DNA from: Fluviispira vulneris
Lineage (GTDB): Bacteria > Bdellovibrionota_B > Oligoflexia > Silvanigrellales > Silvanigrellaceae
Direction: 5' to 3'
DNA: 64,000 nt
Assembly (NCBI RefSeq): GCF_014281055.1
Contig: NZ_JACRSE010000002.1
Span: 1 to 64,000 of the forward strand
Both the position numbers and the translations under genes were made by a program. The notes under the pieces were generated by a model. It saw only the letters and a list, made by a program, of their open reading frames with translations. It was not told where the DNA came from and did not search any database. Of the stretch, positions 1-8,895 are shown piece after piece. Positions within the stretch are counted from its first letter, which is position 1; every line of letters begins with the position of its first letter.

Positions 1-101
1 ATCTCACAGGGCACTTGAAGACGACAAGTTCGATAGGATGGATGTGTAAGCGCTGCGAGGCGTTCAGCTAACCATTACTAATCGCCCTGACGGCTTGAGA
101 A
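1..101 (+). rRNA. 23S ribosomal RNA, 3' end (partial)
   Basis: The first ~100 bases carry the highly conserved 3' terminal part of 23S rRNA, including the run around positions 20-50 (AAGACGACAAGTTCGATAGG) and the GCTAACCATTACTAATCG block. The gene begins outside the window; the exact 3' end (about 100) is approximate. It lies 84 bases before the 5S gene on the same strand, so this is the tail of an rRNA operon. No tRNA is visible in the spacer. Confidence 0.95.
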
Positions 102-184
102 AAATATCACTTAACTTATACGCTTTTACCTTTACTTTCTTTCTTCTTCTTATTATCTCTTCTTCTGTCTTAGTTTTTCGCTTT

Positions 185-298
185 GGCTGTGCTGATTGCG
201 ACGGGGAAATACCGGATCCCATTCCGAACTCCGAAGTCAAGCCCGTCTGCGGCAATGGTACTGCACTCTTAAGTGTGGGAGAGTAGCTCTGTGCAGCC
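185..298 (+). rRNA. 5S ribosomal RNA
   Basis: The conserved core (CCGATCCCATTCCGAACTC-like block around 210-232, CGGCAATGGTACTGC around 250-264) is typical of 5S rRNA. The ends GGCUGUGC (185-192) and GUGCAGCC (291-298) pair as helix I with two G-U pairs, which sets the boundaries to within a few bases. It follows the 23S tail and is followed directly by a terminator. Confidence 0.95.
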
Positions 299-309
299 TT
301 TTATTTCTA

Positions 310-345
310 AAGCCCCTCGGTAAAAACCGAGGGGCTTTTTTTTTA
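310..345 (+). terminator. rRNA operon rho-independent terminator
   Basis: An 11-bp perfect stem (AAGCCCCTCGG / CCGAGGGGCTT) with a six-base loop is followed by a run of eight or more T. It lies 12 bases after the 5S gene. Confidence 0.93.
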
Positions 346-413
346 TTTTACGATTAAATTATTTAATTATAATTTGGGCTTCCTACCCGCTAATTAAAGT
401 TATAAACCTGCCC

Positions 414-713
414 TTAAAAGATTCTGTTATCAGAAAGTAAAAATTCTATAGTTACTTTTTGTCCTTCTTCTAATTGTTCGCATTTACGAATTTTGGTAGG
501 TAGCGCTATAAAAAGAGGTCCCTCTTTTATTGGCATAATAGAACTTTTCCAGGATGTTTGATTTAAAGTAAACGATGCAGATAGTAATGCGGGCCACCTA
601 TTTTTTACTAATGGGCGAAAGGCTTCACTAATCTTCTTATTCAGCTCAACGTAAAACCAGCCGCCTTTACCCGGGAATCTTTTAATTTTTCCTGTTACTT
701 TATATTTCTTCAT
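414..713 (-). CDS. DUF1905 domain-containing protein
   Basis: A 99-residue protein with the DUF1905 pattern: an N-terminal beta strand followed by FPGKGGWFYVEL (residues 13-24), a central 'LNQTSWKSSIMP' segment, then 'GPLFIALPTKIRK' and a C-terminal strand. Family members are small beta-barrel-like proteins of unknown function, sometimes fused to YdeI-type domains. The ATG at 713 has no strong Shine-Dalgarno sequence. It stands alone, with 146 bases to mrr upstream on the same strand. The family call is good; no function can be stated. Confidence 0.8.
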   Translation of the reverse strand: MKKYKVTGKIKRFPGKGGWFYVELNKKISEAFRPLVKNRWPALLSASFTLNQTSWKSSIMPIKEGPLFIALPTKIRKCEQLEEGQKVTIEFLLSDNRIF

Positions 714-859
714 TGCATTTTTCTATTTTGCTTTTAATAATAAAAAACACATTCACTAAAGTAAACTCTACACCACATTTATTATATTCAGTAGTGCTCT
801 TCACTACAAACCGCCATTAATCCAAGCTTGTGCAAGCTCAGGTTTATCTTGTGTTTTAC

Positions 860-1789
860 TTAAGTTTCTTGAAAATAGTCGAGATCTATTTTTTTTATTT
901 TATAGACATCAACAACAGAGACACCTGTGTTTGTTTCAATCATATATTCTGCGAGTTCTGTTCCGTTTATTAGGATAATTTTAGTCTCGATTTGTTCAAC
1001 ATAGTCATATGCTTCTTTTGAAAAGCGTGAAGTTGTAATAAAAACTCCTTTTTTTGCTCTAAATCCTTGCAATGCGCCCGCAAACTTTTGAATTTCGGGT
1101 CGACCAATCACAGATTCTTTTTTCCATCTTTTTGCTTGAATATAAATTGCATCGAGGCCTAAACGATCTTCTTTTATGATTCCATCAATCCCACCATCAC
1201 CTGTGCTTTGAAATGCTTTGCCAGCTTCTTTTCTCGAGCCTCCATAACCCATGTTAATTAATAGATCGACTACGAGCTTTTCAAAGAAAAACGGTGAACA
1301 GTTCTCAATATTTGAAATTAAATCAGCAATTATCTCATTATTTAATGAACGATAAGCCGCTTCTAAAGCTTCTTGGGGTGTAGATAAATTCTCCTGCGAT
1401 GCAACTATAATTGTCTCATTTGCAAAGGTTTTGGTATTAGAAATTGAAGGGGATTTAAATTCTAAAAACTCATCATATCGTCTCAAGTAATTTGGTGAGA
1501 TTTCTGTTAAGTTCTCACTTAATAAAGCTTTTCCTTTTGAATTAATAAGGACAAATCCTCTTTCAGGATAATCAATAAGACCTGCTTTTTTCAAATATGT
1601 TTTTGCCCAACCGACACGATTGTCAAACACAGTTTGGGCGCCTGAAGGAAGGACTTCTCTTCTTTCTCTTTCATTTAAGTCAAAGTGTTTTGCAATTTCA
1701 TTTCCTAACTCAGAAACACGGTGTTTTTTTTCATCGGAAATTAATTTTAAAAATGGAAGCATTATTTGATGATATTTAGGTAACACCAT
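860..1789 (-). CDS. mrr: Mrr-type restriction endonuclease
   Basis: A 309-residue protein with an N-terminal Mrr winged-helix-like domain (about 5-95) and a C-terminal PD-(D/E)xK nuclease domain (about 160-280). The nuclease shows FEKLV (169-173), GDGGIDG (197-203) and QAK (218-220), the motifs of the Mrr catalytic core. Family members act as type IV enzymes cutting modified DNA; some are stress-activated. The start ATG has AAAGGAT six bases upstream. It sits as a single gene between the rRNA operon and an envelope operon, with no methylase or other defence gene adjacent. Confidence 0.92.
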   Translation of the reverse strand: MVLPKYHQIMLPFLKLISDEKKHRVSELGNEIAKHFDLNERERREVLPSGAQTVFDNRVGWAKTYLKKAGLIDYPERGFVLINSKGKALLSENLTEISPNYLRRYDEFLEFKSPSISNTKTFANETIIVASQENLSTPQEALEAAYRSLNNEIIADLISNIENCSPFFFEKLVVDLLINMGYGGSRKEAGKAFQSTGDGGIDGIIKEDRLGLDAIYIQAKRWKKESVIGRPEIQKFAGALQGFRAKKGVFITTSRFSKEAYDYVEQIETKIILINGTELAEYMIETNTGVSVVDVYKIKKIDLDYFQET

Positions 1790-2140
1790 TATTTAATCCT
1801 TTCGGTAAATTTTTTTTAGCTGTATTTTTTCAATGGGAGCTGCTTTATTAAAAAATAAAGATTTTACTAAATAAAACACATTTAAAGGAATTTTGCGAAC
1901 ATTAAAGATAGAATAAAATGCTTATAGTTCAGAATAATAAAAGGTAAAAAATTTATATTTGCATATTTTTTGTGCTTTTATATTGAAAATCAACTTTATA
2001 TTTGTAAAATCTAAAAATTTATTTGACCTTAATTTAAATAATTGTGAAAAAAAACAGCCTAATTAATTGATATATAATTAAATAAGTTTTAAAGTTTAGG
2101 CATATTTAACTTTCTATATACTGTGAGGAGGACAATAGCT
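1790..2140. other. AT-rich intergenic region
   Basis: About 350 bases separate the divergent mrr and DUF3015 genes. The stretch is extremely AT-rich with many A and T tracts. It must hold promoters for both sides, but no single -35/-10 pair stands out. No RNA gene or supported ORF was seen. Confidence 0.5.
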
Positions 2141-2629
2141 ATGTTTCTGCGAAAACATTTACTTTTTACCTTCGTTTTTTGCATTATCCCTTTTGCTTGT
2201 TTTGCAAAAACGCCGTTTGGAATGGCTGGATGTGGTTTAGGTTCACAGATTATGGGTGCAGATGGCAATCAGGTCTTTGCATCAACTACAAATGGAACTT
2301 CAGCAAATCAGGTTTTTGGAATAACTTCTGGCACTTCAAATTGCCTTGCTCCATCAAAAGCAGTTGCCTTAAGTGCGCAAAAAAAATTTATAACAGATAA
2401 TTATTCAATTTTATCTAAAGAAATGGCGCAAGGAGATGGAGAAACTTTACGTGCATTTTCCAGCACATTTGGTTGTAAAAATGAGGTTTATCCAAGTTTT
2501 GCTTCTCAGATGCAAAATTCATTTTCTAAAATTTTTATTGCACCGGGAATCATGGCTGCACTTGATGTTGTGCAAGAAGAAATTAAAGCTAATGAAAAAT
2601 TGGTTACAGGTTGTTCGCTAGTTATTTAA
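2141..2629 (+). CDS. DUF3015 family exported protein
   Basis: From ATG 2141 the product is about 162 residues. A signal peptide (hydrophobic LLFTFVFCIIPFACF, cleavage after CFA) precedes a mature part opening with 'GMAGCGLGSQIMG' and containing 'TSGTSNC', the two cysteine-bearing signatures of DUF3015. A GTG at 2123 is also in frame, but GAGGAG at 2125-2130 is well placed for ATG 2141, so the shorter start is preferred. First gene of a three-gene operon with a second DUF3015 protein (36 bases downstream) and a DUF4105 protein. Molecular function unknown; probably periplasmic or outer envelope. Confidence 0.85.
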   Translation: MFLRKHLLFTFVFCIIPFACFAKTPFGMAGCGLGSQIMGADGNQVFASTTNGTSANQVFGITSGTSNCLAPSKAVALSAQKKFITDNYSILSKEMAQGDGETLRAFSSTFGCKNEVYPSFASQMQNSFSKIFIAPGIMAALDVVQEEIKANEKLVTGCSLVI

Positions 2630-2665
2630 TTTTACAATCCATAAAGTTACTTGGGAGATCCCAAT

Positions 2666-3208
2666 ATGAAATATTTCAAATTTGCTTGTAACTCGTTCAT
2701 TGGCTTAATTTTAATGACTGCGCTGTCTTCTAATGTATTTGCTGCTGTAGAAATTGGAAAAGATGGTAACTATAAAGATGTTGAAGCATGGGGTATGGGG
2801 GGATGTGGCTTTGCTACATTATTCATAAAAGAGAAAGACACTCTTCCACAAATTGGTGCCTCTATAGTGAATGATTTTATTTCTGGTTATACACAATCCT
2901 CAGCGATAACATCAGGTACTTCGAATTGTGTTGAATCTCGAACAAAAACAGCTTCCGTAGAGCAAGAAGTTTTTATCACTGTAAATTTATCAAGCCTATC
3001 AAAAGAAGCTGCACAAGGGTCCGGTGAGCATTTAGTAGCATTAGCAAAAGTTTTTGGCTGTCCAAATGAACAATTTTCTAAGTTTAGCCAAATAAATTAT
3101 AGTAAAATTTACGAAACAAATGAACCTAATTTAGTTTTGCAAAATTATTTAAGAGAAGTAAATTCTGATCAATATTTGGCAAAAAATTGTATAAGAACGA
3201 TTTACTGA
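2666..3208 (+). CDS. DUF3015 family exported protein (second copy)
   Basis: A paralogue of the preceding gene with the same order of features: signal peptide ending at VFA-A, 'GMGGCGFATLF', 'TSGTSNC', 'LSKEAAQGSGEHL' and a late cysteine. ATG 2666 follows GGGAGAT by about six bases, so it is chosen over the in-frame TTG at 2651. The stop codon overlaps the start of the DUF4105 gene (TGATG), which implies translational coupling. Tandem duplication of the DUF3015 gene inside the operon is likely. Function unknown. Confidence 0.85.
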   Translation: MKYFKFACNSFIGLILMTALSSNVFAAVEIGKDGNYKDVEAWGMGGCGFATLFIKEKDTLPQIGASIVNDFISGYTQSSAITSGTSNCVESRTKTASVEQEVFITVNLSSLSKEAAQGSGEHLVALAKVFGCPNEQFSKFSQINYSKIYETNEPNLVLQNYLREVNSDQYLAKNCIRTIY

Positions 3209-5154
3209 TGTATTGGAATAGTATTTTTTATCCTTTTCGAATAATAATTTTTTTTTTCATTATAAATCTTATAGTGCATTTTTCTAAAGTTTATGCAGAT
3301 TCAAATTCATATATCAGTGAAATTATCACACAAGCAGAAAAAGATAAATTATGGGAAAAAAGGGCATGGAAAAAATTATTATTTATTCCTGATAGATTTT
3401 TTAGTGCGCAACCAAAAAGTTTGATGAGTGATAAAAATTTTTTTCTTTCACAAGAAGGGAAAATAAATCCAAAATTAGAACTCATTGAGACTCTTAAAGC
3501 TTTTGCTGAAAAAACCCCTAAAAAAAACGATGAAAATTATTTGCATCCTCAATGTCGCTTTCCAGCAAGGTTTCATTGGTTGGTAGAAGAGCTTAAGATT
3601 GATTCGAATAAAATATATTTTCAAGCATGTCCTGAGCTACATAAATTCATTGATTATTTAGATTATGAGGGTGTGTCTCTTGTTTTTTCAAATTATGTAG
3701 CAGATGGTCCTGGCACTTTATTTGGCCATACTTTCTTACGCCTGCATAGAAATAAAGATTATAAAAATGAATCAGCAATTTTAGATGATGTTGCGAATTT
3801 TGCTGCGGTTATTCCAGCAGAAAAGGACTGGCTATTTGCAATAAAAGGATTGGCTGGAGGGTATCCAGGAAAATTTGCCGTTGTTCCTTACTATATTAAA
3901 ATTCAAGAATATAATAATTTTGAAAGTCGAGATCTGTGGGAGTATAAATTAAATTTGTCCAAAAAAGAAATTCGTCTTTTAGAACTCATTTTATGGGAAG
4001 TAGGATGGACATATATAGATTATTATTATTTGGACGACAATTGTGCTTATGTAATTTTGTCAGTCTTAGAAGCTGCAAAACCAGAATTAAAATTAACAGA
4101 AAATATTAAAATATATGCAATTCCCTCTGACACTGTTCGAATCGTAAACAGGATGCCAAATTTAGTAGAACATATTAGTTATAGAGCCTCAGTTTTTTCA
4201 AGATATTTGACAAGGTTATCAGTTTTAAATGGGCACGAAAGAAAAATATTGAAAGAAATTGTTGAGAATAATAATGTAAAATTAACACAATCCATATTTT
4301 CTGGGTGCTTTGATCAATGTAAAACAAGAATTATTGATACAGCTCTTGAATATATTGATTATAAAGAAAAGTTAGTAGGTTCAAATGATGCAATAGAATA
4401 CGGTGACTTGAGGAAACAATTATTGATTTCAAGAGCACAAACAGGAGAAAAATCTGAACCTCTTTTGGACACACCGATCTCTGCACCACCCAATCTGGGG
4501 CATGACTCAGCTCTTATTTCAATGAGTTATGGCTCTTCCTTTTCTGGAGAATGCTTTTCTGATATAAGATGGAGGCCAGCTCTGCATGATTTTGAATCTC
4601 AATCAAATGGATACAGTGATGCCTTGGGAGTTGGATTTTTAGATACAATCGTGAGAGCTGATTATACAAATAAAAAAGTATATCTAAAAAATTTTCATTT
4701 ATTAGAAATAACTTCGCTTCCAGCACAAATTCCGAATATACATTTCTTAACGTGGCACTTTGATTCTGGTTACGAATATGGATTTGGATTTGGCGATGCT
4801 GCGACAGAAGAGCGTGGCTATTTGCAGTTAGGATATGGTTTAGCATTGTATGAATTTAATAATTCTTTAATTTTATATTCCATAATGCATGGTGATATAG
4901 GATATTCTTCAAGTAGTGGAGGTCATATAGGCCCTACTCTATCAATCGGAGCGATACAAAATATTTCTAATTATTTTAAATTTATTGCTAAATCAGAGAT
5001 CGCTAAGAGAATAAATGCTGAAAAATTAATTGACTCTATTAAATATTCATTAATCTTTGCAGTATATGCAGATAAAAATTTAGAATTTCAAATGAATTTA
5101 GTAAATAATAATGCAAAGCCAGAAGTTTCATTTAATGCTAGATATTATTTTTAG
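3208..5154 (+). CDS. DUF4105 domain outer-envelope protein
   Basis: About 648 residues from ATG 3208. A hydrophobic N-terminus (signal peptide or anchor, ending near KVYADS) is followed by a region with the DUF4105 signature: 'VADGPGTLFGHTFLRL', then 'DDNCAYVILSVLEAA'. The C-terminal ~200 residues alternate polar and hydrophobic residues and end in 'FNARYYF'; an aromatic last residue suggests an outer-membrane barrel. The conserved Cys/His/Asn residues of DUF4105 resemble those of papain-like (NlpC/P60-type) folds; that is inference. The start overlaps the preceding stop, so all three genes probably act together at the envelope. Confidence 0.82.
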   Translation: MYWNSIFYPFRIIIFFFIINLIVHFSKVYADSNSYISEIITQAEKDKLWEKRAWKKLLFIPDRFFSAQPKSLMSDKNFFLSQEGKINPKLELIETLKAFAEKTPKKNDENYLHPQCRFPARFHWLVEELKIDSNKIYFQACPELHKFIDYLDYEGVSLVFSNYVADGPGTLFGHTFLRLHRNKDYKNESAILDDVANFAAVIPAEKDWLFAIKGLAGGYPGKFAVVPYYIKIQEYNNFESRDLWEYKLNLSKKEIRLLELILWEVGWTYIDYYYLDDNCAYVILSVLEAAKPELKLTENIKIYAIPSDTVRIVNRMPNLVEHISYRASVFSRYLTRLSVLNGHERKILKEIVENNNVKLTQSIFSGCFDQCKTRIIDTALEYIDYKEKLVGSNDAIEYGDLRKQLLISRAQTGEKSEPLLDTPISAPPNLGHDSALISMSYGSSFSGECFSDIRWRPALHDFESQSNGYSDALGVGFLDTIVRADYTNKKVYLKNFHLLEITSLPAQIPNIHFLTWHFDSGYEYGFGFGDAATEERGYLQLGYGLALYEFNNSLILYSIMHGDIGYSSSSGGHIGPTLSIGAIQNISNYFKFIAKSEIAKRINAEKLIDSIKYSLIFAVYADKNLEFQMNLVNNNAKPEVSFNARYYF

Positions 5155-5350
5155 AAAATTATTTACAAGGTTAACATTTTCTAATCTAGTTCGATTAAAA
5201 AAAATAAATTTAAGTTGCTAATTTTATAAATTTTTTTTATATTTCATTTGGTAAGTATTTTATTCTAAAAAAATTGTAAAATATTAACCTTTTCTGGTAT
5301 AAAGAGTTTATAAATTAAAGTCTATATTATTATATAAAAGGCTATTTGAT

Positions 5351-5812
5351 ATGACAAAATCAAAAGATATTTTTTTAGCACTTTTTGGAGGTGTTCTTCT
5401 CGCATTAATGGTGACTTCAAATAGTTTGCTTGCCCAAAATACAAATGCAGTCTTTGCTTCATGGTTTGCTCATGGTATTGGTGCTTCTGTAATTTTAACA
5501 ATCTTAATATTTTCATATACAATGCAAATAAAATCAGAAAAATCTCAAGCAATTACAACTAAAGTTCAATGGTGGCTATACTTGGGGGGAGTAGCAGGTG
5601 CATTTGTAGTTTTTCTTTCATCGGTTGTTATAAATAAAGGACTTTCACTGTCTGCTGCAATTTCACTTATTCTTGTGGGACAAATCTTATTTGGTATATT
5701 TTCAGATAGTATAGGTTTATTTGGAACAATTAAGAGAAAAATTCATATCAAAGATTTTATTGTTATTCTTCTCGTTCTAACTGGTAGCTATTTAATTTTA
5801 TTTTGGAAATAA
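5351..5812 (+). CDS. YdcZ/DUF606 family transporter subunit, DMT superfamily
   Basis: A 153-residue, five-helix membrane protein with the DUF606 pattern (small residues in the helices, 'LGGVAGAFVVFLSSVVI', 'LILVGQILFGIFSDSIGLFG'). DUF606 proteins are half-size members of the drug/metabolite transporter superfamily and often occur as adjacent pairs. The next gene, seven bases downstream, is the partner half. The substrate is unknown. Confidence 0.85.
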   Translation: MTKSKDIFLALFGGVLLALMVTSNSLLAQNTNAVFASWFAHGIGASVILTILIFSYTMQIKSEKSQAITTKVQWWLYLGGVAGAFVVFLSSVVINKGLSLSAAISLILVGQILFGIFSDSIGLFGTIKRKIHIKDFIVILLVLTGSYLILFWK

Positions 5813-5818
5813 AAGTTT

Positions 5819-6274
5819 ATGAGTTTATTGTTTTTTTTGGCTATATTAAATGGAATGATTATAAATATAAATAGAATCATAAATGGGCAATTAAGTACAA
5901 AAGTGGGTGCATTAAAAGCTTCTTTTTGGAATCATATTGTTGGCTTTATATTTTTGACAATAATAGTTTTCATATTAGGTGATTGGTTTATAATTAATGA
6001 AAAAATACCGAAATTTGCATATTTTGGTGGTGTCTTTGGTGCCTTTTTTGTTGCCATAAGTAGCTTTGTTATTCCGCGTATTGGCGCAATGAATACAACT
6101 ATTTTAATGATATGTGGACAAATAATCACTGCTGTATTTATAGATATTCAACTTTCTGGAAAATATCCTTCATATATGCAAATCACTGGAATTATATTTA
6201 TTTTATTTGCTGTTTATTTATCAAAGACGCAGCGATTTAGTTTCAGTTGGATTCATTTTAAAAAAGCGCAATAA
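5819..6274 (+). CDS. YdcZ/DUF606 family transporter subunit, second half
   Basis: A 151-residue membrane protein with the same fold as its upstream neighbour: 'NGMIININRIINGQLSTKVGALKASFWNH', then 'FGGVFGAFFVAISSFVIPRIG' and 'MICGQIITAVFIDI'. The glycine-rich helix and GQ motif are typical of DUF606. ATG 5819 lies six bases after the upstream stop. The pair probably forms an antiparallel heterodimeric small-molecule transporter. Confidence 0.85.
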   Translation: MSLLFFLAILNGMIININRIINGQLSTKVGALKASFWNHIVGFIFLTIIVFILGDWFIINEKIPKFAYFGGVFGAFFVAISSFVIPRIGAMNTTILMICGQIITAVFIDIQLSGKYPSYMQITGIIFILFAVYLSKTQRFSFSWIHFKKAQ

Positions 6275-6312
6275 GATCTGCTTTATAGGCACATTAAATT
6301 TTTAAAAAATAT

Positions 6313-7119
6313 TTAACGTTTATATTCATAGCAATCATATTCACCCATTTCAATAAATCCTAATTTTTTATATATATTAACTGCTTCAGGAGAAGAAGCT
6401 GTGAGGCCCATATATTTTGCACCATGTTCTTTCGCATAGTGGAGAAGATACTTCATCATCTTAGAAGCATGTCCTTGTTTTCTATAATTATCATGGGTAA
6501 GAACATCAAAAACTCCACAGACGTCTTCTTTAAAAAAGAGTGATGCAATGCATGCAGAAGCACCTTCTACTTCAAGGTAAAAAAAACGATATGGTTTGTT
6601 ATCTTTGAAGCCCAGTTCATTGGCAATTTTTAAATAGTATATCCGCGCTTCTGGATCGTATTTTTCGAGTACATTTATAAAATGCTGCATACTGATTTCA
6701 TCATTGACTTCTTTTATAATATTAGAATCAAATTTTTCATTATTGATTTCTTTAAAATTGGCTGAATCATATGCGCTATTTAATAAATTTAAGGAATATG
6801 TCATGCCAATTTCAATTGCTTCTTTTACAAAACCTAATTTTTGTAAAATTTCATTTATTTGTTTAGGAGACGAATTGGGGCCAATCCACAAGGCAAAAGG
6901 ATTTGAATTGAAATAATTTATTAATTTATTGAGTGACGATTCGAGATATATTGGATTGACATTATTAAGCCATGCAATATTAAACATAGAGCTCATAAAA
7001 GGTGATTTTGTAATTTTAAATCCTTCAAATGTTTCAACATCACAATCTTTTAAAAGATATGGTATATAAAAAAATTTTTCTTTGACTATATTTTCGCATT
7101 GATGAATAAGATTTTCCAT
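6313..7119 (-). CDS. GNAT family N-acetyltransferase
   Basis: From ATG 7119 (GGGAG ten bases upstream; preferred over the longer in-frame start at 7158) the product is 268 residues. The C-terminal half is a GNAT domain: 'ACIASLFFKEDVCGVFDVLTHDNYRKQGHASKMM' carries the beta4 strand and the acetyl-CoA loop (RKQGHA, a Q/RxxGxG/A-like motif), followed by 'YMGLTASSPEAVNIYKKLGF'. The N-terminal half may be a degenerate second GNAT domain. Substrate unknown. It lies 69 bases downstream of the 5-oxoprolinase operon on the same strand. Confidence 0.85.
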   Translation of the reverse strand: MENLIHQCENIVKEKFFYIPYLLKDCDVETFEGFKITKSPFMSSMFNIAWLNNVNPIYLESSLNKLINYFNSNPFALWIGPNSSPKQINEILQKLGFVKEAIEIGMTYSLNLLNSAYDSANFKEINNEKFDSNIIKEVNDEISMQHFINVLEKYDPEARIYYLKIANELGFKDNKPYRFFYLEVEGASACIASLFFKEDVCGVFDVLTHDNYRKQGHASKMMKYLLHYAKEHGAKYMGLTASSPEAVNIYKKLGFIEMGEYDCYEYKR

Positions 7120-7188
7120 TTTAATCTCCCATATGTTTTTGCTAAGATCTATTAGCAAAAATAATAATGTTAATCAATGTTTTTTTAA

Positions 7189-8175
7189 TTAAATAAAAAT
7201 TATGAAGTACATTAAGAATATATTAATAATAAGCATAGAAATAGCAGTGGGTATTTGCACTTTAATAACACCATATTTATCTCTTAATTCTAGCAGAGCA
7301 GCTGGTACGATATTAAAATTAGCAGCCATAGGTGTCATTAGAGTTCCGCAATATCCAGAATACATTCCTATGGCAACGAGTGGGATTGGGTTTGCATTGT
7401 GGGCGTGGACTAAAAAGGGAAGTGCTACACCTGCTGTCATAACGGGAAATGCAGCAAAAGCATTGCCCATAATTATTGAGAATAAAGCCATTCCTACGCA
7501 ATAAATTGCAACCAATAAAAAACGATTATTTGGATCGACTATGAGTTTGGCAATTTCTTGAATAGAGTTTCCGGTTTGCGCAGCTGTAAAAATTCCTCCT
7601 AGCATAGCTAGCATCATAGGTAATATTGCAGCCCAGCCAATAGAATCGAGCAAACGTTTCGATTCATTTATTGCTTGAAGCGGATTACCTCCTGTGAGCT
7701 TCAAACCCACAATCAATGATAGAAAACATGCAAATGTTAATGAAGCAAGTGTTAAGTTCTTTTGATCGAAAAAAAAATAATTTTTAAATGAGAGATCTTT
7801 AAAAATAAATGTGCATGTAACTGTGAGAATAGGTATAAGTAATGCAGGGATAAAAACTTTATTTCCAAATTTTATAGCATAAGTTTTTTTTTCTCTAATG
7901 GATTTTTGCAAATCATTTCTATTGCTGAATTGTCCGAGTCCAGCAATAAGCGCCATCAAAATAACAAGGATACCTATTATCCTATAAGTTAAACTTTTAC
8001 CTATATAATAAATTGCAAGATCACTAAAAAGAAAAATTATAGAAAATAATGACCAAAAGAAAGCTGTTTTATATCGTTTAGGATTTTTTTTATCTTTTAA
8101 ACTTAAAAAAGCAATAAATAGGACAATTATACCAATTATATAATAAATAATATCGATTGTTAAAAGAGTTTTCAA
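7189..8175 (-). CDS. DUF979 family membrane permease (5-oxoprolinase-linked)
   Basis: A DUF979 protein of about 328 residues with roughly nine or ten membrane helices and the motifs 'ILPMMLAMLGGIFTAAQTGNSI', 'IIMGNAFAAFPVMTAGVALP' and 'GYCGTLMTPMAANFN'. The TTG at 8175 is chosen because AAGGAG lies seven bases upstream and it overlaps the DUF969 stop by four bases (TTGA). DUF969 and DUF979 genes are known partners of pxpABC, and together are predicted to import 5-oxoproline or a related compound. Last gene of this operon. Confidence 0.85.
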   Translation of the reverse strand: MKTLLTIDIIYYIIGIIVLFIAFLSLKDKKNPKRYKTAFFWSLFSIIFLFSDLAIYYIGKSLTYRIIGILVILMALIAGLGQFSNRNDLQKSIREKKTYAIKFGNKVFIPALLIPILTVTCTFIFKDLSFKNYFFFDQKNLTLASLTFACFLSLIVGLKLTGGNPLQAINESKRLLDSIGWAAILPMMLAMLGGIFTAAQTGNSIQEIAKLIVDPNNRFLLVAIYCVGMALFSIIMGNAFAAFPVMTAGVALPFLVHAHNANPIPLVAIGMYSGYCGTLMTPMAANFNIVPAALLELRDKYGVIKVQIPTAISMLIINIFLMYFIIFI

Positions 8176-8879
8176 TCCAGGTCTCCTTGCTTCATTTTCC
8201 ACTTGCGAACGTCATTTTTTATACTGGTGTCGAGTTGCGTAAGTCTAATTAAATGAATGCAGAGAGCACAAATGGCTGTTGGAATTCCCCAAAGTCCAAT
8301 ATGGAGTGGTTCAATATTTTCAATTCCATTGTCATTTAAAAATGTATTCATTAAAATAATAGCACCAAATGCGATGAAAATATCTTCTCCAAAAAAGACT
8401 GCAATATTTTCAGATGCTGCTGCGTGTGAACGAATTTTATCTAAAATTGATTTTGGTAAAGGACCATATTTATTTTTGCTTGCCCCTTCCGCCATTGGGG
8501 CAATCAGGGGGCGGATTGTCTGTGCATGTCCACCTAAGCCAATTAAACCCATAGCAGCAGATATTTCTCTCAGAAAAAAATAAAGCATAATTATTTTGCC
8601 AGTTGTTATATGGGTGAATTTTCCAATCCAAATTTCTGCACGTTCTTTAAGTCCATAATGTTCTAGTAGGCCAACGACAGGAAGAATTAAAATAAAAACG
8701 GCGAGCTGACGGCTATTTAGAAATTTTTCTCCAAATGTTTCAAGTATGGTAAAAAAATCCATGCCTACGGAAAAACCTGTTACGATACCGGCTGTAGCGA
8801 TAACGAGCAGTGGGTTAAACCTTAATGCAAAACCTAAAATAATAATAGGTATACCGATCAGTGGAAGAAGTAATGACAT
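8172..8879 (-). CDS. DUF969 family membrane permease (5-oxoprolinase-linked)
   Basis: From ATG 8879 (GAGAGA about seven bases upstream) a 235-residue membrane protein with the DUF969 features 'GFSVGMDFFTILETFGEKFLNSRQL', 'LPVVGLLEHYGL', 'GLGGHAQTIRPLIAPMAEGA' and 'AAASENIAVFFGEDIFIAFGAI'. It lies between pxpA (16 bases upstream) and DUF979 (four-base overlap). Co-occurrence with pxpABC supports a role in uptake of 5-oxoproline or its precursor peptides. The ORF extends to 8927, but that start would overlap pxpA. Confidence 0.85.
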   Translation of the reverse strand: MSLLLPLIGIPIIILGFALRFNPLLVIATAGIVTGFSVGMDFFTILETFGEKFLNSRQLAVFILILPVVGLLEHYGLKERAEIWIGKFTHITTGKIIMLYFFLREISAAMGLIGLGGHAQTIRPLIAPMAEGASKNKYGPLPKSILDKIRSHAAASENIAVFFGEDIFIAFGAIILMNTFLNDNGIENIEPLHIGLWGIPTAICALCIHLIRLTQLDTSIKNDVRKWKMKQGDLD

Positions 8880-8895
8880 ATGAAATATCTCTCTT

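Noticed and set aside
64-286. Open frames on both strands across the rRNA region
   Set aside because: They lie over the 23S tail, spacer and 5S gene, which explain the sequence fully.
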